DNA from: Selaginella moellendorffii
Taxonomy: Eukaryota > Streptophyta > Lycopodiopsida > Selaginellales > Selaginellaceae
Assembly (NCBI RefSeq): GCF_000143415.4
Contig: NW_003314270.1
Location: 2,427,742-2,491,741, forward strand
Reading direction: 5' to 3'
DNA: 64,000 bases
Under the pieces are notes generated by a model that saw nothing but the letters and a program-made list of their open reading frames with translations, was not told the DNA's origin and searched no databases. Position numbers and translations under genes: made by a program. This document shows positions 44,290-55,020 of the stretch, one piece after another (position 1 is the first letter of the stretch; the number at the start of each line of letters is the position of its first letter).

Positions 44290-46959
44290 AAGCTCTATTT
44301 CGTTAAAGTGGGATTTATTCAGTAAAATGGGACTAGGTACAAATTTTCAAATATTTGAAAATGACGTGAAATTATATGTTTTTTGTCCAGGGGCTAGACA
44401 TATCTGGGGCATGGTGACTAGCGCGGTGACTTTGTGTCCAGACTGAGTCCATCTGGTTGTATAATAAATCTCATTGTCAAGGTGAACAAGCCGAATCTGA
44501 AGCTAAAGAAGAGCGATGGCATGCGCGCACACACTATTTGTTTGTTCATTGAGCATGTGGTGAGCTTTCCAAGATGAACGTCATTCCTATTAGCCAGACA
44601 TATAACTTAATGGTGAGAACATTTAGATATTATTCAATGTTATCTTTTTCTAACGAATCTAATTGTGAAGGTGTAGCAAGAGGCATTGCTAGTCTGGAGA
44701 AGTCATTTAACTCATTTGACCCTTAGTGTATTTTCATGAAACTAAATAACATTCATATTATTAAGGAATTTCTCTAGTACCTTTTTTTTACGACATAGAG
44801 GCTTGCATTTCTTTCAAAGGTGATTTAGTAAAAGGCCTGAGGGCACATGCCATTCTATTTCTCAGACCAGTATTAAGATATACTAGTGCAAAGGGCCACA
44901 TGCCATCACGCCTCCTCTGATTCAGATTCGGATTGTTCACCTTGAAATAAAATACATTAGAAACTTAGTAAAGGAATATTAAATCTCACCTTGAACCCGG
45001 GTTATGAATGCTCTTGCTGCATCTCTTGCATGGTCTGGCAAGGTGATGGTGGCACTCTGCTTCCGCATCTAACCATGCACAACATTATCCACCGATATGC
45101 TCATGCTGGGATCCCTTGGATTCAGCACCCATCTCTTTTCTAGGCAATCCTTCGTATATCCGGAACTTGGCTTGAACCACTCCACAGTTACATTGAAGGA
45201 GTTAGTTTCCGCGTCCTCCTCTGCATCAGTGATGCAGCGCCCCACCCATATCATTTGCTTTTTATTACTGGGTCTGACAAGCACGACCATTCCTTTGCAG
45301 ACTTGTACTGGATTGAATGTTGAATCCGGCTTCTTGTTCCTCGGCCCACAATAGTGATCCTCAACATCGTTATCTGTCACTGCATTTCCAGAGGACATTG
45401 TTCCGCTACTATCTGGTGCTCTGGGTTCTGGCCAAAAGGACTCTTCCAATTCTTCATATACAACCGGCCCATTTTGGATAGCAGATATAATCTTCTCCCA
45501 GTATTCGAGCAAAGGCTTGCACCTCTTAAAATAGGATTCTCCACCAAACACCAACCCCCTCTTCCAGAAGGCAATATGTTGTCTAATCCCGGCCACTATA
45601 CTTTCCTGGACTTTGAGTCCATCCGGGTGCATCGGTCGTGGGGAACCCTGAGGAATCATAGGTTCCCCAGTTATGGGATCTCTCTTGAAGAGTTCAATGC
45701 CGTCCACTGGCAGCCACACTGTGTCCCATTCTCTCATCTTGTACCTCATCACTGGAGCACCGTCACGCATGCTGAAATGAAACTGAAGAGGCTTGGAGTG
45801 GCCAATCAGCGTTTCGGATCCGTCCCTGATGTAGCCTCTTACAAACCCCTTAAAGTCTGGAACCTCTGTCACAAGTGCAGCTTCAACAGTGCCTTTGATG
45901 CAATTTTGGAATTCATCGTAGAGTTGTGGGAGGGTGAGGACATTGGATCGCCGGAGGGACTCTGCCAGGTGACTGAACATGGCATCGACGTCTTCATGAG
46001 TGTGCCCAACCATGAGAAAGCCAAGTGTAACCGTTTCAAATATGCCTTTGGCAACAAGCATCGCCAAGTACGCGAAGACGTACATGTTTTTGTTCTCACT
46101 GCCAGCATTGTCTGTTTGGAGCAGAAGATGGGGTGGAAGGCCACATCGGCCGCAAGAACTTCCTTGAGATTCTGCTTCGTTTGGATGAGGCTGTGCATTC
46201 ACCGGGCGACCAGCCTCGTCGGAATGGCATGAGGCCTCACGTGATAACCCTACAATCTGACGGCCAACATATTCACTGGGATGGCATGGGGCCCCACGCG
46301 ATACTGCAAGCCTTTGCTCCTCCTCCAGCTGAACCCTGTATGGGGTTCGATCGACAAGGGCCTTATGCAAGGGTTGGCCGTTCAGCTCAGTCTGCGCACT
46401 TTGCAGAGACCTTAAGTGTTTTGCTAGGGACGCAATCATCATGTTTGCACCCCCGCCACCCCATAGAGGTACAAAGAAGTTCCCATAGTTCTGGGCACCA
46501 TGCCCATGAGCGATTATGCCAAACAGAGACACAGGCAGCTGCATGGATGAAGAGATTGCCTTGGGGGCAGGATTGAGTCGAGGTAAGCACGTCTTTTTTT
46601 GGTCCATTTTGTCGTGGATGATGCAGAGGTAAGAGTCAGGTCTCTCCATGGAGAGAATCCTGTTATGATAATATGCAGTCCTGCAGCTTCTCTGCTTGAT
46701 GTTGTGGTCGAGCCGCCTTCTAACCAACATCTCTCGCTCTGAGCGCTGCAAGAATTCTTCGACAAAGCCATTTTGATAGCAGTGCACTCGTCACACTTTA
46801 AAAAGCTGGAGTACTTTCCTATACTCACATCCCTGAACCTGTTGCTCCACAATCTACTAAATCTAGATTGGCTCAGCTTCCTGTAGCCATTACTCTGGAG
46901 TTCCCGATTCACATCTTCCAATATGGCCCCCTTGGTATACATGGAAGGGAGAACTCGTT
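44290..46959 (-). mobile_element. Foreign segment with DUF7869-like transposase inside A3's 5' LTR
   Basis: Unrelated to LTR sequence. It lies between ggagctcaccaaac and gggtctgggagacg, which are nearly adjacent in other A LTRs (only ccccca between them is missing). No target duplication or terminal inverted repeat is seen at the ends, and the transposase is cut at its N-terminus, so this is probably a truncated DNA transposon or captured filler. The left end (minus strand: cccactttaacgaaatagag) may be a real transposon terminus. Confidence 0.65.
45069..46942 (-). pseudogene. DUF7869-like transposase, frameshifted, 5' truncated
   Basis: The long frame (46787-45069) carries, in order, DSYLCIIHDKMDQKKTCLP, a variable middle, QTDNAGSENKNMYVFAYLAMLVAKG, then FLMVGHTHEDVDAMFSHLAE, the block typical of the DUF7869 group. 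The TDN and THED acids are candidate metal ligands of an RNase H-like fold (inference). A C-terminal part (GMVVLVRPSNKK..WVGRC..) is beta-rich, a BAH-like impression only. The N-terminal part (46942 to about 46740: RFSRLWSNRF, FLKCDECTAIKMAL) is in another frame. One small indel near 46735 separates them. The start is lost at the segment edge. Confidence 0.65.
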
Positions 46960-47005
46960 GGGTCTGGGAGACGAACGCTTTGGGCTTTCACCCTCTCAGG
47001 CTCCG

Positions 47006-47345
47006 GACTCGAACTCGGACTCGGACTTGGACTCGGACTCGGATTCGGACTCAGACTCGGGCTCGGGCTCGGTCTCGGCCTCGGCCTCGGTCTCGGTCTC
47101 GGTCCTGATCTCGGTCTCAGTCTCGGTCTCGGTCTCGGTCCCGGTCTCAGTCTCGGTCCCGGTCTCGGTCTCGACTTCGGACTCCATCTCGGACTCCATC
47201 TCGGACTCCATCTCGGGTCCATCTCGGGTCCATCTCGGACTCCATCTCGGACTCCATTTCGGGTCCATCTCGGGTCCACCTCGGACTCCATCTCGGACTC
47301 CATCTCGGACTCCACTTCGGACTCCAACTCGGGTCCATCTCGGAC
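47006..47345. repeat. Hexamer/dodecamer array in A3 5' LTR
   Basis: Same units as its partner LTR (38572-39055), about 140 bp shorter, so the arrays changed length after insertion. Confidence 0.88.
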
Positions 47346-47575
47346 ACTCCCACGTGTCATGTGTTGGTCCTTTTGGGTCCCTTTTTGGAGCCTCGCCTTT
47401 TGCTCGCTTCGTGCTCGTTCCTCGAGCACTTCGTTGGGAGTTCCACTCCCGCTCTTGACTTTTCAAGTCGGAGCTTTTGGTCCAAATGTGTTATGCTCGT
47501 TGGCTCTCGCTTCGGCCACTACCATGTGGCGCACTTCCGGCTCCACTTTGGGGCCTAGGGATTTTGTGTCTCACA

Positions 47576-49207
47576 GGTGTTCACCCTTAGTACGTCTCTT
47601 TAACATTTTTTGCCGTGGGCTCTATCCATAGCCTAGCTTTTTGAGACCCTCCCTTGGATCTCTTATAGAGACTACTTTCCTTGGACTTACTATGCCATAG
47701 CATTGACATAGCTCATTTCCCTTAAGTGTTCTTCCCACTTGGTCACCTTGACCAAGCCACACCATTATCAATAGTTCAAATCAACACTTTGAACTAGAAA
47801 TCATATTCCTTAACCCAAACAAAGACTTTGTCCTTGTTTAGCCACAAGATCACCTAGTGATCTCATCTTGACCCCTTAATAAGTCTACCAATAGGAACTA
47901 AGTCTTCCAAACCCTTCTAAGTTGTTGACTATGACCCCGGGGGCATCCCCCACACTTGGCAGTGCACCCAAGCCAGCCCTTTCGGCCAAGGATCCATAGC
48001 AATCGAGACTGGGTGTCCCCATCTCATTCACCACGTCCTTGGTGCCCTTTGCACCAAAGTGTTCAAATTAGATATGCCGAGCTTTCACTCTAAGCAATCT
48101 AACCGTGCATCACGACTCCGGGGCATCCCCCGCTTGGCGGTGTGCCCAAGCCAATCTCCTCATTGAGAGTCCATGACCACCGAAATATGAGTGTCCTCAT
48201 ATTCCAAACCATCACCACGCCCTAGTGATTTGGGACTCGAACCCAAGCACTAGAGGGTCGGGACTCGAACCCAACCTCCGTATATGCATCTACGGAAGGC
48301 ATCATTCAAAATGCCTGGCGTGACTCCCGACGCTGGTGCACCAACTTATAGTCAAAGCGCTCTATAGATCACAGCTTAGGAACCTAGTTCCTCTGCACTG
48401 CCAAATCCTCTCACTTGACAAGTCTGTGATCATGCATGGACTCCTCCATGCTCGGCCCCATGGCCCACCCTTTTGAAGTTATCACCTTCAACTAGGGTAT
48501 TTGTTCCCCCGACTTGCCAATCTCGCTTGGCAAGTCCTCTGACCACCGTAACATGGTTCCTGCATAAACGTGAAAGTCTTTGACTATCGACTTTCGTTCA
48601 AAGCCCTCTCTTTGAACACTCAAGAACTACTTCCCTAACCTTGATAGCCTTACTTCATGGCAAGCTTCAAGACCACACTTCTGCTGCGCCATTTTGATTT
48701 CGCGCGTTCCATGAACCATTTACACTTGGCCTTTCTAGGTACTAAGCTACCTAGAATCGTCTTTGGGAACCTTGAAGGAACTCTGTCCCTTAGCTTACTA
48801 AAGCCTCCTTTTTTGCAAGCTTTCTAGTTGCCATATAGTCTAGTATGGACAATTCCATATTTTAGACTTTCCATGGCATCACAGTTGCTAGCAACAACAC
48901 CCTTGAGCCCCCACTTGATTCTCCACTCCCAACTGGCATAAACTGCCATTGGTTATGCCCTTCGATTCCTATAGTTCAATTCTATCCCTTTATTACTTGC
49001 TTTTTGGCTTCACACCTTTCCTTCGGTTATTCGCCTCCAAACTAGGAGGATAGCTTTGCACTTTCTACCATGCCTTAGCAAGTATTCTTGGGGATGAACC
49101 TACCCGACAGTCTAGGGAGTGGTTCCTCAATCCAGGTATGCTCACCTTATAATCCCACACACCGGGATTAACGTTGTTGCTTATGGGCCCTTACATGCCC
49201 ATCACTA
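47576..49207 (-). other. A2 interior continued
   Basis: Starts at the A3 duplication (ggtgttcaccc) and matches 1374-2530 and 3046-3500 without the Cassandra insert (empty site near 48745). Ends abruptly at catcactagcc, fused to a B LTR. No gene. Confidence 0.7.
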
Positions 49208-49785
49208 GCCCTGGGTGGCCCCTCCGGCACCACCCAAGCCCATGCTCACTCCCACCCAAGGCCCCTTGGCCCCAATCTTAACCTCAAGTCAATTTGGAAG
49301 CACCACTGGAGAGTTCCTTCAAGACTGGTTCCTAGACCTCACTATCCCTACTATACTTTTGGAACCCTCTGCAGCCGCCCCCCCCCCCCCCCCCCCCCTG
49401 GGAAAAGCACGCTTTGGGCTTTCACCCCTTGACCCGTATTAGTATTTGGACTTAGTCTCAGATTCGATCTCGAACTCGATCTCAGACCCGACTTCGGATT
49501 CGGTCTCGGACTCGATCTTGGACTCAATCTCGGACCCGATCTTGGACTCGACTTTAGACTCGACCTTGGACTCGGTCTCGGACCCGATTTGGATCTCGGA
49601 CTCCGTCTCGAACTCGGTCTCTAATTCGGCCTCGACTCGATCCTGGACTCTATCTCGAACTCGGTCTCAGAGTCAATCTTGGACTCGATCTTTGACTCGG
49701 TCTCATCCGATGAACTCTTTGTCATTTTGGTCAAGCTTTTGGGGATCCTTTAGCCTACGACATCTCGGGGAGTCGGTTCCTTACA
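49208..49785 (-). repeat. 3' LTR of B1, truncated
   Basis: Matches 55606-56182. Includes a C-run (about 49378-49398), 18-bp block at 49410-49427 and a degenerate CTCGGA/GATCTCGGACTC array (49450-49705). Confidence 0.85.
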
Positions 49786-50188
49786 ACTCCACCACCCATA
49801 GAAGAAGTTCGATGCCCATATCGAACGTCTCTTTTTATCCTACGACTTGTTGACCATGTCTCCGGGGGCATCCCCCCACTTAGCGGTGCGCCTAAGTTAG
49901 CGTCCCCGGCCAAGAGCCCATGACAACGGAATATAGGTGTCCCTATACCCCTCACCTCACCACACCCTAGTATGGGGTCGGGACTTGAACCCAACCTTGC
50001 TTTACTAGGGGGTTGGGACTCGAACCCAACCTCCGTAGAATACGTCTACGGATTCGACATCCCTACGGGGAGTCAAGTGTAGTGCCCTACGCCTGGTCGA
50101 CCTATCCAACCCATGCTAATTAGCTTACCTTCGGCGTGCCTTCGGGTCCCAACATATGCCACTTGCTCAACTTTGCAAATTGATATTT
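49786..50188 (-). other. 3' non-coding interior of B1
   Basis: Begins (plus) actccaccacccatag, a purine-rich tract in sense next to the LTR, as in family A. Contains the T-arm-like GGGTTCGAGTCCC near 50010 and a decayed one near 49980, and a tccgtagaatacgtctacgga hairpin. Confidence 0.65.
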
Positions 50189-50224
50189 TTAATTGACCTT
50201 TGCATAAGTACATAGAGTTCTGCT

Positions 50225-50389
50225 TTGTAGAAATTCCTCCACTAGATCTCGCGCGTTCGCTAGGTTCTCCTCCGGTTCCCATGTTGCTTCGCAGTGTGGA
50301 AATCCTTTCCACTTCACATGGAACTCTCTCACCTCGCGTCCTTGTCGCTTGCTCTTGCGCGCATTGAGGATGGCCTCGACTTCATATTC
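50225..50389 (-). other. Chromodomain of B1
   Basis: About 55 residues with aromatic positions in YEVE, WKGF and WEPE, as in chromodomains that bind methylated histone tails. It marks the element as a chromovirus and suggests targeting to heterochromatin, in line with its nested setting. Confidence 0.85.
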
Positions 50390-50570
50390 CTCTTCCCCTT
50401 GGATAACCTCAGGTAAAGGTCTTACTTGGTCCTTGCGAAGCAGATCCTCAAAGTACGGCTTGAGTAAGTTCACATGGAACACTGGGTGCATCTTCCCCAT
50501 CTCTCGAGGAAGTCGGAGTCGGTAAGCCACTTTACCGATTCGTGCCTCAATCTCGTAAGGCCCCGCGAAC

Positions 50571-50622
50571 CTGCTTAAGGAACTCAAGATCAATTCATTT
50601 ACAGGAATACATGCATTTTTAC
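50571..50622 (-). other. Spliceosomal intron-like insert 2 (52 bp) in B1 integrase C-terminus
   Basis: The minus strand starts gtaaaaatgc and ends ccttaagcag, with caaag before and gttcgcg after. It contains stops. Removal joins the frame in phase at a normally uninterrupted point before the GPYEI block. attgat may serve as branch site. Confidence 0.75.
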
Positions 50623-51040
50623 CTTTGGGTCAACTTCTGGCTGATCCCACTTGGTAGCCTGAGGTTCTTGGTGTTCAGCCACACCTTCTCCCCAGCTTGG
50701 AACTCTACATCCCGACGCTTCTAGTTCGCGTACTTGGTTTGCCTTTGTTGAGCTTGTTCCAAGGAATCCCTCACTAGATTCCAGATGTTGAGTCTTTCCA
50801 CCGTGAATGCCTCCACTGCGGGTAACTCTCCATGATACTCGGCCACACCGAGTTCCACAGGACCTTCAATAGCTCGCCCATTGATGACTTCCCATGGACT
50901 CACCCTGATACTCGAATGTGGTGAGTTGTTATAACACATTTCCGCAAGTCCCAAATGACTTACCCAATCGGTCTGGTCTCCCGAGACATAGCATCGCAAA
51001 TAATCCTCCAGCTGCTTATTCACCCTTTCCATTTGTCCGT

Positions 51041-51087
51041 CTGTCAAGAAGTGTTAGTGCCATCGAACTTGACTTAATACCCCATAC
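51041..51087 (-). other. Spliceosomal intron-like insert 1 (47 bp) in B1 integrase core
   Basis: The minus strand starts gtatggggta and ends cttcttgacag. It contains cactaac, a good plant branch-point match, 13 nt before the end. It splits the invariant HPQTDGQ motif, and removal restores both motif and frame. gacag is present at the end of the left exon and at the end of the insert, a possible 5-bp duplication. Confidence 0.8.
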
Positions 51088-51445
51088 CTGTCTGTGGGTG
51101 GTAGGCTGTGCTAAATTTCAACTTGGTGCGATACTATTCTAGGAGAGTTCTCCAGAACCTACTAGTGAAGATCTTATCTCGATCTGAGATAATCTCTTCG
51201 GGCCTTCCCCGCACTCGAACCACTTGTTCGAAGAACAGCTTTGCCACACCTTCCGCATCCACTTCCGTTGTGGTGGGTATGAAATGTGCCATCTTCGAAA
51301 ATCGGTCCACCACCACAAATATCGCATCAAACCCCTCGCTTGGGGGGAATCCCGTGATGAAGTCCATCGTAAGACATTTCCACAAACGATCTGGAATTGG
51401 GATGCTTTGGAACAAGCCCCCACTAGCCTTAGTCACGGCTTTTAC

Positions 51446-53257
51446 CTACTGATATGTTGGACATGTCTTTACATAGTCTTGGACGTCCTTAGCCATATCT
51501 GGCCAGTGATACTTCCTCTTGAGTAAGCTCATCGTCTTGGGCACTCCGCCATGTCCCGCAAGAGGTCCATCATGACACTCTTCTAAGGCTACCTTCCTTA
51601 GTTCCCCTTTTGGAACATACACCCTTGTTTGCTTGTAATAGATGAGTCCGTTGTGTTTCGCATAGCCCGTTTTCTCTTCCGTTGGCAGCTCACCTCTCTG
51701 GTGAGCTTCCCGTGCCTCTAGATTCCTTAGCAACACTTCTTGTGCTAGACCATCATTCTCATATGCTGTCCGCACATCGTCCCAAAAGGTTGCTGTCGCA
51801 CTGGATATTACCAACTTCAAGCTCGCTTTTCGACTTAGTGCATCTGCCACGATGTTGCTCTTCCCAGGCTTGTACAGGATTTCGCAATCAAACTCGGCCA
51901 AGGCATTGGCCCACCAACCCTGTTTCCCTCTCAGGTCGAGCTGTGACAAGAAGTGTTTTGTTGCCACATTGTTCGTGTAAACCTTGAAGTGTCTCCCAAG
52001 GTAGTGTCGCCACTCCTTGAGCACCTTGACCACTGCAAACAGTTCCTTCTCGTGGGTAGGCCACTTCCTTTGAGCCTTGTCCAACTTCTTCGAGAAGAAC
52101 GCTACTGGATGGTTGTCTTGCTTCAAAACTGCGCCCAACACAAATTCCGAAGCATCCGTTTCTACATCAAAGTCCTTACCAAAGTCTGGTAATGCCAACA
52201 CGGGAGCCTTCCTCAACTTCCCTTTAAGGTGGACGAATGCCGCCTCGCATTCCGCTGTCCATACCATCTTCCCTTTTCTTGTTTGGTCCGTTAAGGGCAG
52301 GGCTACTCTCGAATAGTGTCTAATAAACTTTCGGTAGTAGTTGCATAGCCCCAAGAATGCCCTCAACTCATGTACATTCGATGGTCGCTCCCATTCCTGG
52401 ATCGCTTGGACCTTCTCCGGGTCCACCTTGAGCCTGTCCTGGCCCACCACATGCTCGAGAAACTTTACCTCTTGTTGAGCAAAGTCACATTTGCTCTCTT
52501 TAGCATACAGTTTGTGTTCCCTTAGTTTCTCAAACACCTTCGCTAAGTGTTCGGCATGCTCCTCTAGCGTCTCGCTATAGATCAAGATGTCGTCGATATA
52601 GACGACCACGAAGTAATCCAGATAGGGTACAAAGATGTGAGTCATCAGCGCCGAAAATGTTGCCGGCGCATTACATAGCCCGAAGGGCATCACCAGAAAC
52701 TCAAAACTCCCATACCTCGTTCGACAGGTTGTCTTCTCGACATCTTCCTCAGCTACCCTGATCTTGTAGTATCCTGACCTTAGGTCAATCCTCGAGAAGT
52801 ATTTTGCCTTTCCCAACCTATCGAACAGGTCCTCAATCCTTGGCAAAGGGTACTTGTTCTTCTTTGTATATTTGTTGAGCAACCTGTAGTTTATGCACAT
52901 GCGCATAGATCCATCTTTCTTTTTCACAAATAACACCAGTGCCCCATACGGCGATTTGCTCAACCTAACATACCCTTTGTCCACCAACTCCTCTAGTTGG
53001 CACTTGAGCTCCTTGAGTTCTTTTTCGTTCAAACGATAAGGGGGACAAACCACTGCCTCAGCACCCTCGACCAGCTCAATTTTATGTTCTATCGGTTGTG
53101 TTGGGGGGAACCCTGCCGGTAGCTCCTCCGGCATGGTATCCTGGAATTGGTCCAACACCCGCTGGATCACTAAAGGTACTTCTTCCGTTCCTATCTTTTT
53201 GTCACTCTTCACTGAGAGTAAGCACAAAAAGGCTGCCTTAGTTCCATTAGTGAGTTA
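51446..53257 (-). pseudogene. B1 reverse transcriptase and RNase H
   Basis: A 593-codon uninterrupted frame (53227-51446). RT blocks: [71 protein letters not shown] and YIDD (residues 210-213). RNase [19 protein letters not shown] and VADALSRK, but the third acidic motif is TNN instead of TDN/TDH, an Asp-to-Asn (G-to-A) change at a catalytic position. The frame continues into the integrase zinc finger ([12 protein letters not shown]). It is separated from protease by a TAA at 53255-53257. Confidence 0.92.
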
Positions 53258-53677
53258 TCCTCTTGTGGACACCAGGTTTAAGTAGGAATCTTTGGCTTTG
53301 CTTTGCCCTACCTTTAGATCTTGGGCCTCCACCCTAGATCTTCTTCCTTGGGCATTCGCCAGTACCACAAGGTTCCTACCTCGTCCATGCAAGGCTACCA
53401 CGAACTGATTGAACCAATCCATTCTAAAGATCACGTCAAATCTCGCCATGTCCAACACGGTGAAATCCATGTCCACCTTCCAAGTCCCCACTTCAACTCT
53501 CGCTTGTTGAAGTACCTCATCGGTGCTTTGGCTACCTTGAACAAACTCTATAGTCCTTGGTTCGCCTAGCCACTGCACTGTTAGTCCGGCTTGCCGGACT
53601 ATGTCTGCAGCCACAAAATTATCCGAAGCACCCGTGTCCATAAGGATCTTAACAAATCTACCTCCGAGCTTCCCTCA
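53255..53677 (-). pseudogene. B1 aspartic protease
   Basis: MDTGASDNFV carries the catalytic DTG-type motif (D-T-G-A-S), followed by about 125 residues of a retropepsin-like domain (FTVLDMARFDVIFRMDWF). Same frame as gag and RT. Bounded by stops at 53675-53677 (TGA) and 53255-53257 (TAA). Confidence 0.85.
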
Positions 53678-53767
53678 GAGGGCTAGTAGATGTCGCGAAC
53701 GACTCTCCACCAAAGTTGCTCGTGTAATGAGTAACTTTGAGTTAGGGACTGGATCACATACCTCAAT

Positions 53768-54961
53768 TTAGACTTCACCCGACTTGATGGCCATATTGGC
53801 TCTGGCCTTCTTCGGGTAGGGACATTCCCTCGAAAGGTGTCCCGCTTCACCACAGTTGTAGCATACGTTGTTTCCCACACTGCTATATGACTTGACTTTT
53901 TTATCCGTGGGTTTGTCTCTTTTCACTTGACTCCCCCACGTACTCGCTCGCTGGCCACCGAATTTGCCTTTCCAGAACCCCGAGGACTCATTCTTAGAGA
54001 AACTCTTCTTGAATTTCCCTCGGCTATACGTTCCCCTTGGTTTGGCCCCTTTGCAAAATGCGGAACCCGACCCTGTCACGTTTCCCTTTCGCAGGTTGTC
54101 GTTGAAATGCACCTTGACGGCCGCATCCAACGCTTCCTTGTAGTTGGTCGGGTTCCACCGCATCACCTCACCGCGAGCCCAGGTTTGCAAACCTGATATG
54201 AAGGCATGGAACGCGTCCATATCCCCCATGTTCGTGACAAGTATTCTCTTTGCCATAAACCCATTCACATACTCCTGAATGGTTCCGGTCTGCTTCAGCC
54301 TACTCAGCTCATCTCTTAGATGCAGAGTAGCATTCGGAAGAACGTAAGTCGCACGGATCCTCGCCTTCATCATTTCCCAAGTGGCCATTGGTCCTTCGTT
54401 AGCTTCTGTCGTTCTCCACCAAGACTTGGCATTATTTGCCAAGTATGGTTTTGCACATGGGACCTTCTCTGAGCTTGGTAACCATAATGCTCGAAAGTAG
54501 TCCTCCATATCATAAAACCAATCCTCCACCACCTTATAGTCATTCACTCCCTTGAAGACTGGTGGGGGCTTTGGTTTGTACTTGGGAACTGCCTGAGGGA
54601 CTGATTCCACTTCAGTCTGTTCGACCTTGTTTGGTTCTGCCTTAGTCCTTACCGAAGGGTCCGCACCCTCTGCGTTGCCAGCATCCACAGTCTTTCACTT
54701 TTTCTTCCGCTTCTCGTCACGCTTTAACTTGCGTACGAGAGTCTCTAGCAAGGCATTGGTTTGTGCCAATTGTCCTTCTAGAACGTCCAATCGAGCCTTG
54801 GACAACCGAACCTCACCACCAGACTCTTGTTTGGAAGTTGCTTCACTGGAGTCCTCCTCATGCAAGGATTCCTCATCCATAGCCTCCTGTTCGACCGGAG
54901 GCTCCAGCTCTGGAGGAGGTTCTGTCTCCGCCTGGGTTTGCTTACGTCTTGCCCTTGCCAT
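53768..54961 (-). pseudogene. B1 gag
   Basis: ATG at 54961. The acidic N-terminal region (EPPPELEPPVEQEAMDEESL) and a helical part (LAQTNALLETLVRKLK) end at a TGA (54695-54697). The core gag domain follows in the same frame (VEDWFYDMEDYF, KSWWRTTEA, ELSRLKQTGTIQEYVNGFMAKR), then an intact CCHC knuckle (CYNCGEAGHLSREC). A TAA at 53768-53770 replaces CAA, as B2 shows. It packages the element RNA in cytoplasmic particles (family knowledge). Single-frame gag-pol layout. Confidence 0.88.
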
Positions 54962-55004
54962 CTCCCAGCAATCCGCCTCTATCCTTCGCTAGAACTGAGG
55001 AAGA

Positions 55005-55020
55005 GGCTCCGATACCAAAT
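55005..55020 (-). promoter_or_regulatory. Primer-binding site of B1
   Basis: The minus strand reads atttggtatcggagcc next to LTR end ..ggcttaca, iMet-tRNA type. Confidence 0.8.

Larger units (their letters stand above)
37908..47575 (-). mobile_element. A3: complete family A element nested in A2
   Basis: Site duplication ggtgt (37903-37907, 47576-47580). The empty site is seen in A1 near 1370. 3' LTR 37908-39284, interior 39285-43336 (about 4.05 kb, non-coding), primer site at its right end, 5' LTR 43337-47575 split by a foreign segment at 44290-46959. Without that segment the element is about 7.0 kb. It is the most complete A copy and defines the family. Confidence 0.92.
43337..47575 (-). 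repeat. 5' LTR of A3, split by an insertion
   Basis: LTR parts 43337-44289 and 46960-47575. 18-bp block at 46976-46993, array 47006-47345 (shorter than the 3' LTR array). Confidence 0.88.
50189..51448 (-). pseudogene. B1 integrase and chromodomain, with two intron-like inserts
   Basis: The upstream zinc finger ends in TCPTYQ, where CPTCQ is expected (Cys to Tyr, G-to-A type). Core: Asp in LTMDFITGFP and Asp in IISDRDKIFTS, then the YHPQT/DGQ motif split by a 47-bp GT..AG segment (51041-51087), then Glu in MERVNKQLEDYL. After NLRLPSGISQKL the frame is split by a 52-bp GT..AG segment (50571-50622), then GPYEIEARIGKVAYRL follows. The C-terminal chromodomain (50389-50225) has EEYEVEAIL, HVKWKGF and ATWEPEENL. 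Stops at 51446-51448, 51134-51136 and 50721-50723 fit C-to-T changes of CAG. Confidence 0.88.

Noticed and set aside
45354-46232. 292-residue plus-strand frame
   Set aside because: Shadow of the DUF7869-like frame on the minus strand, with no motifs of its own.
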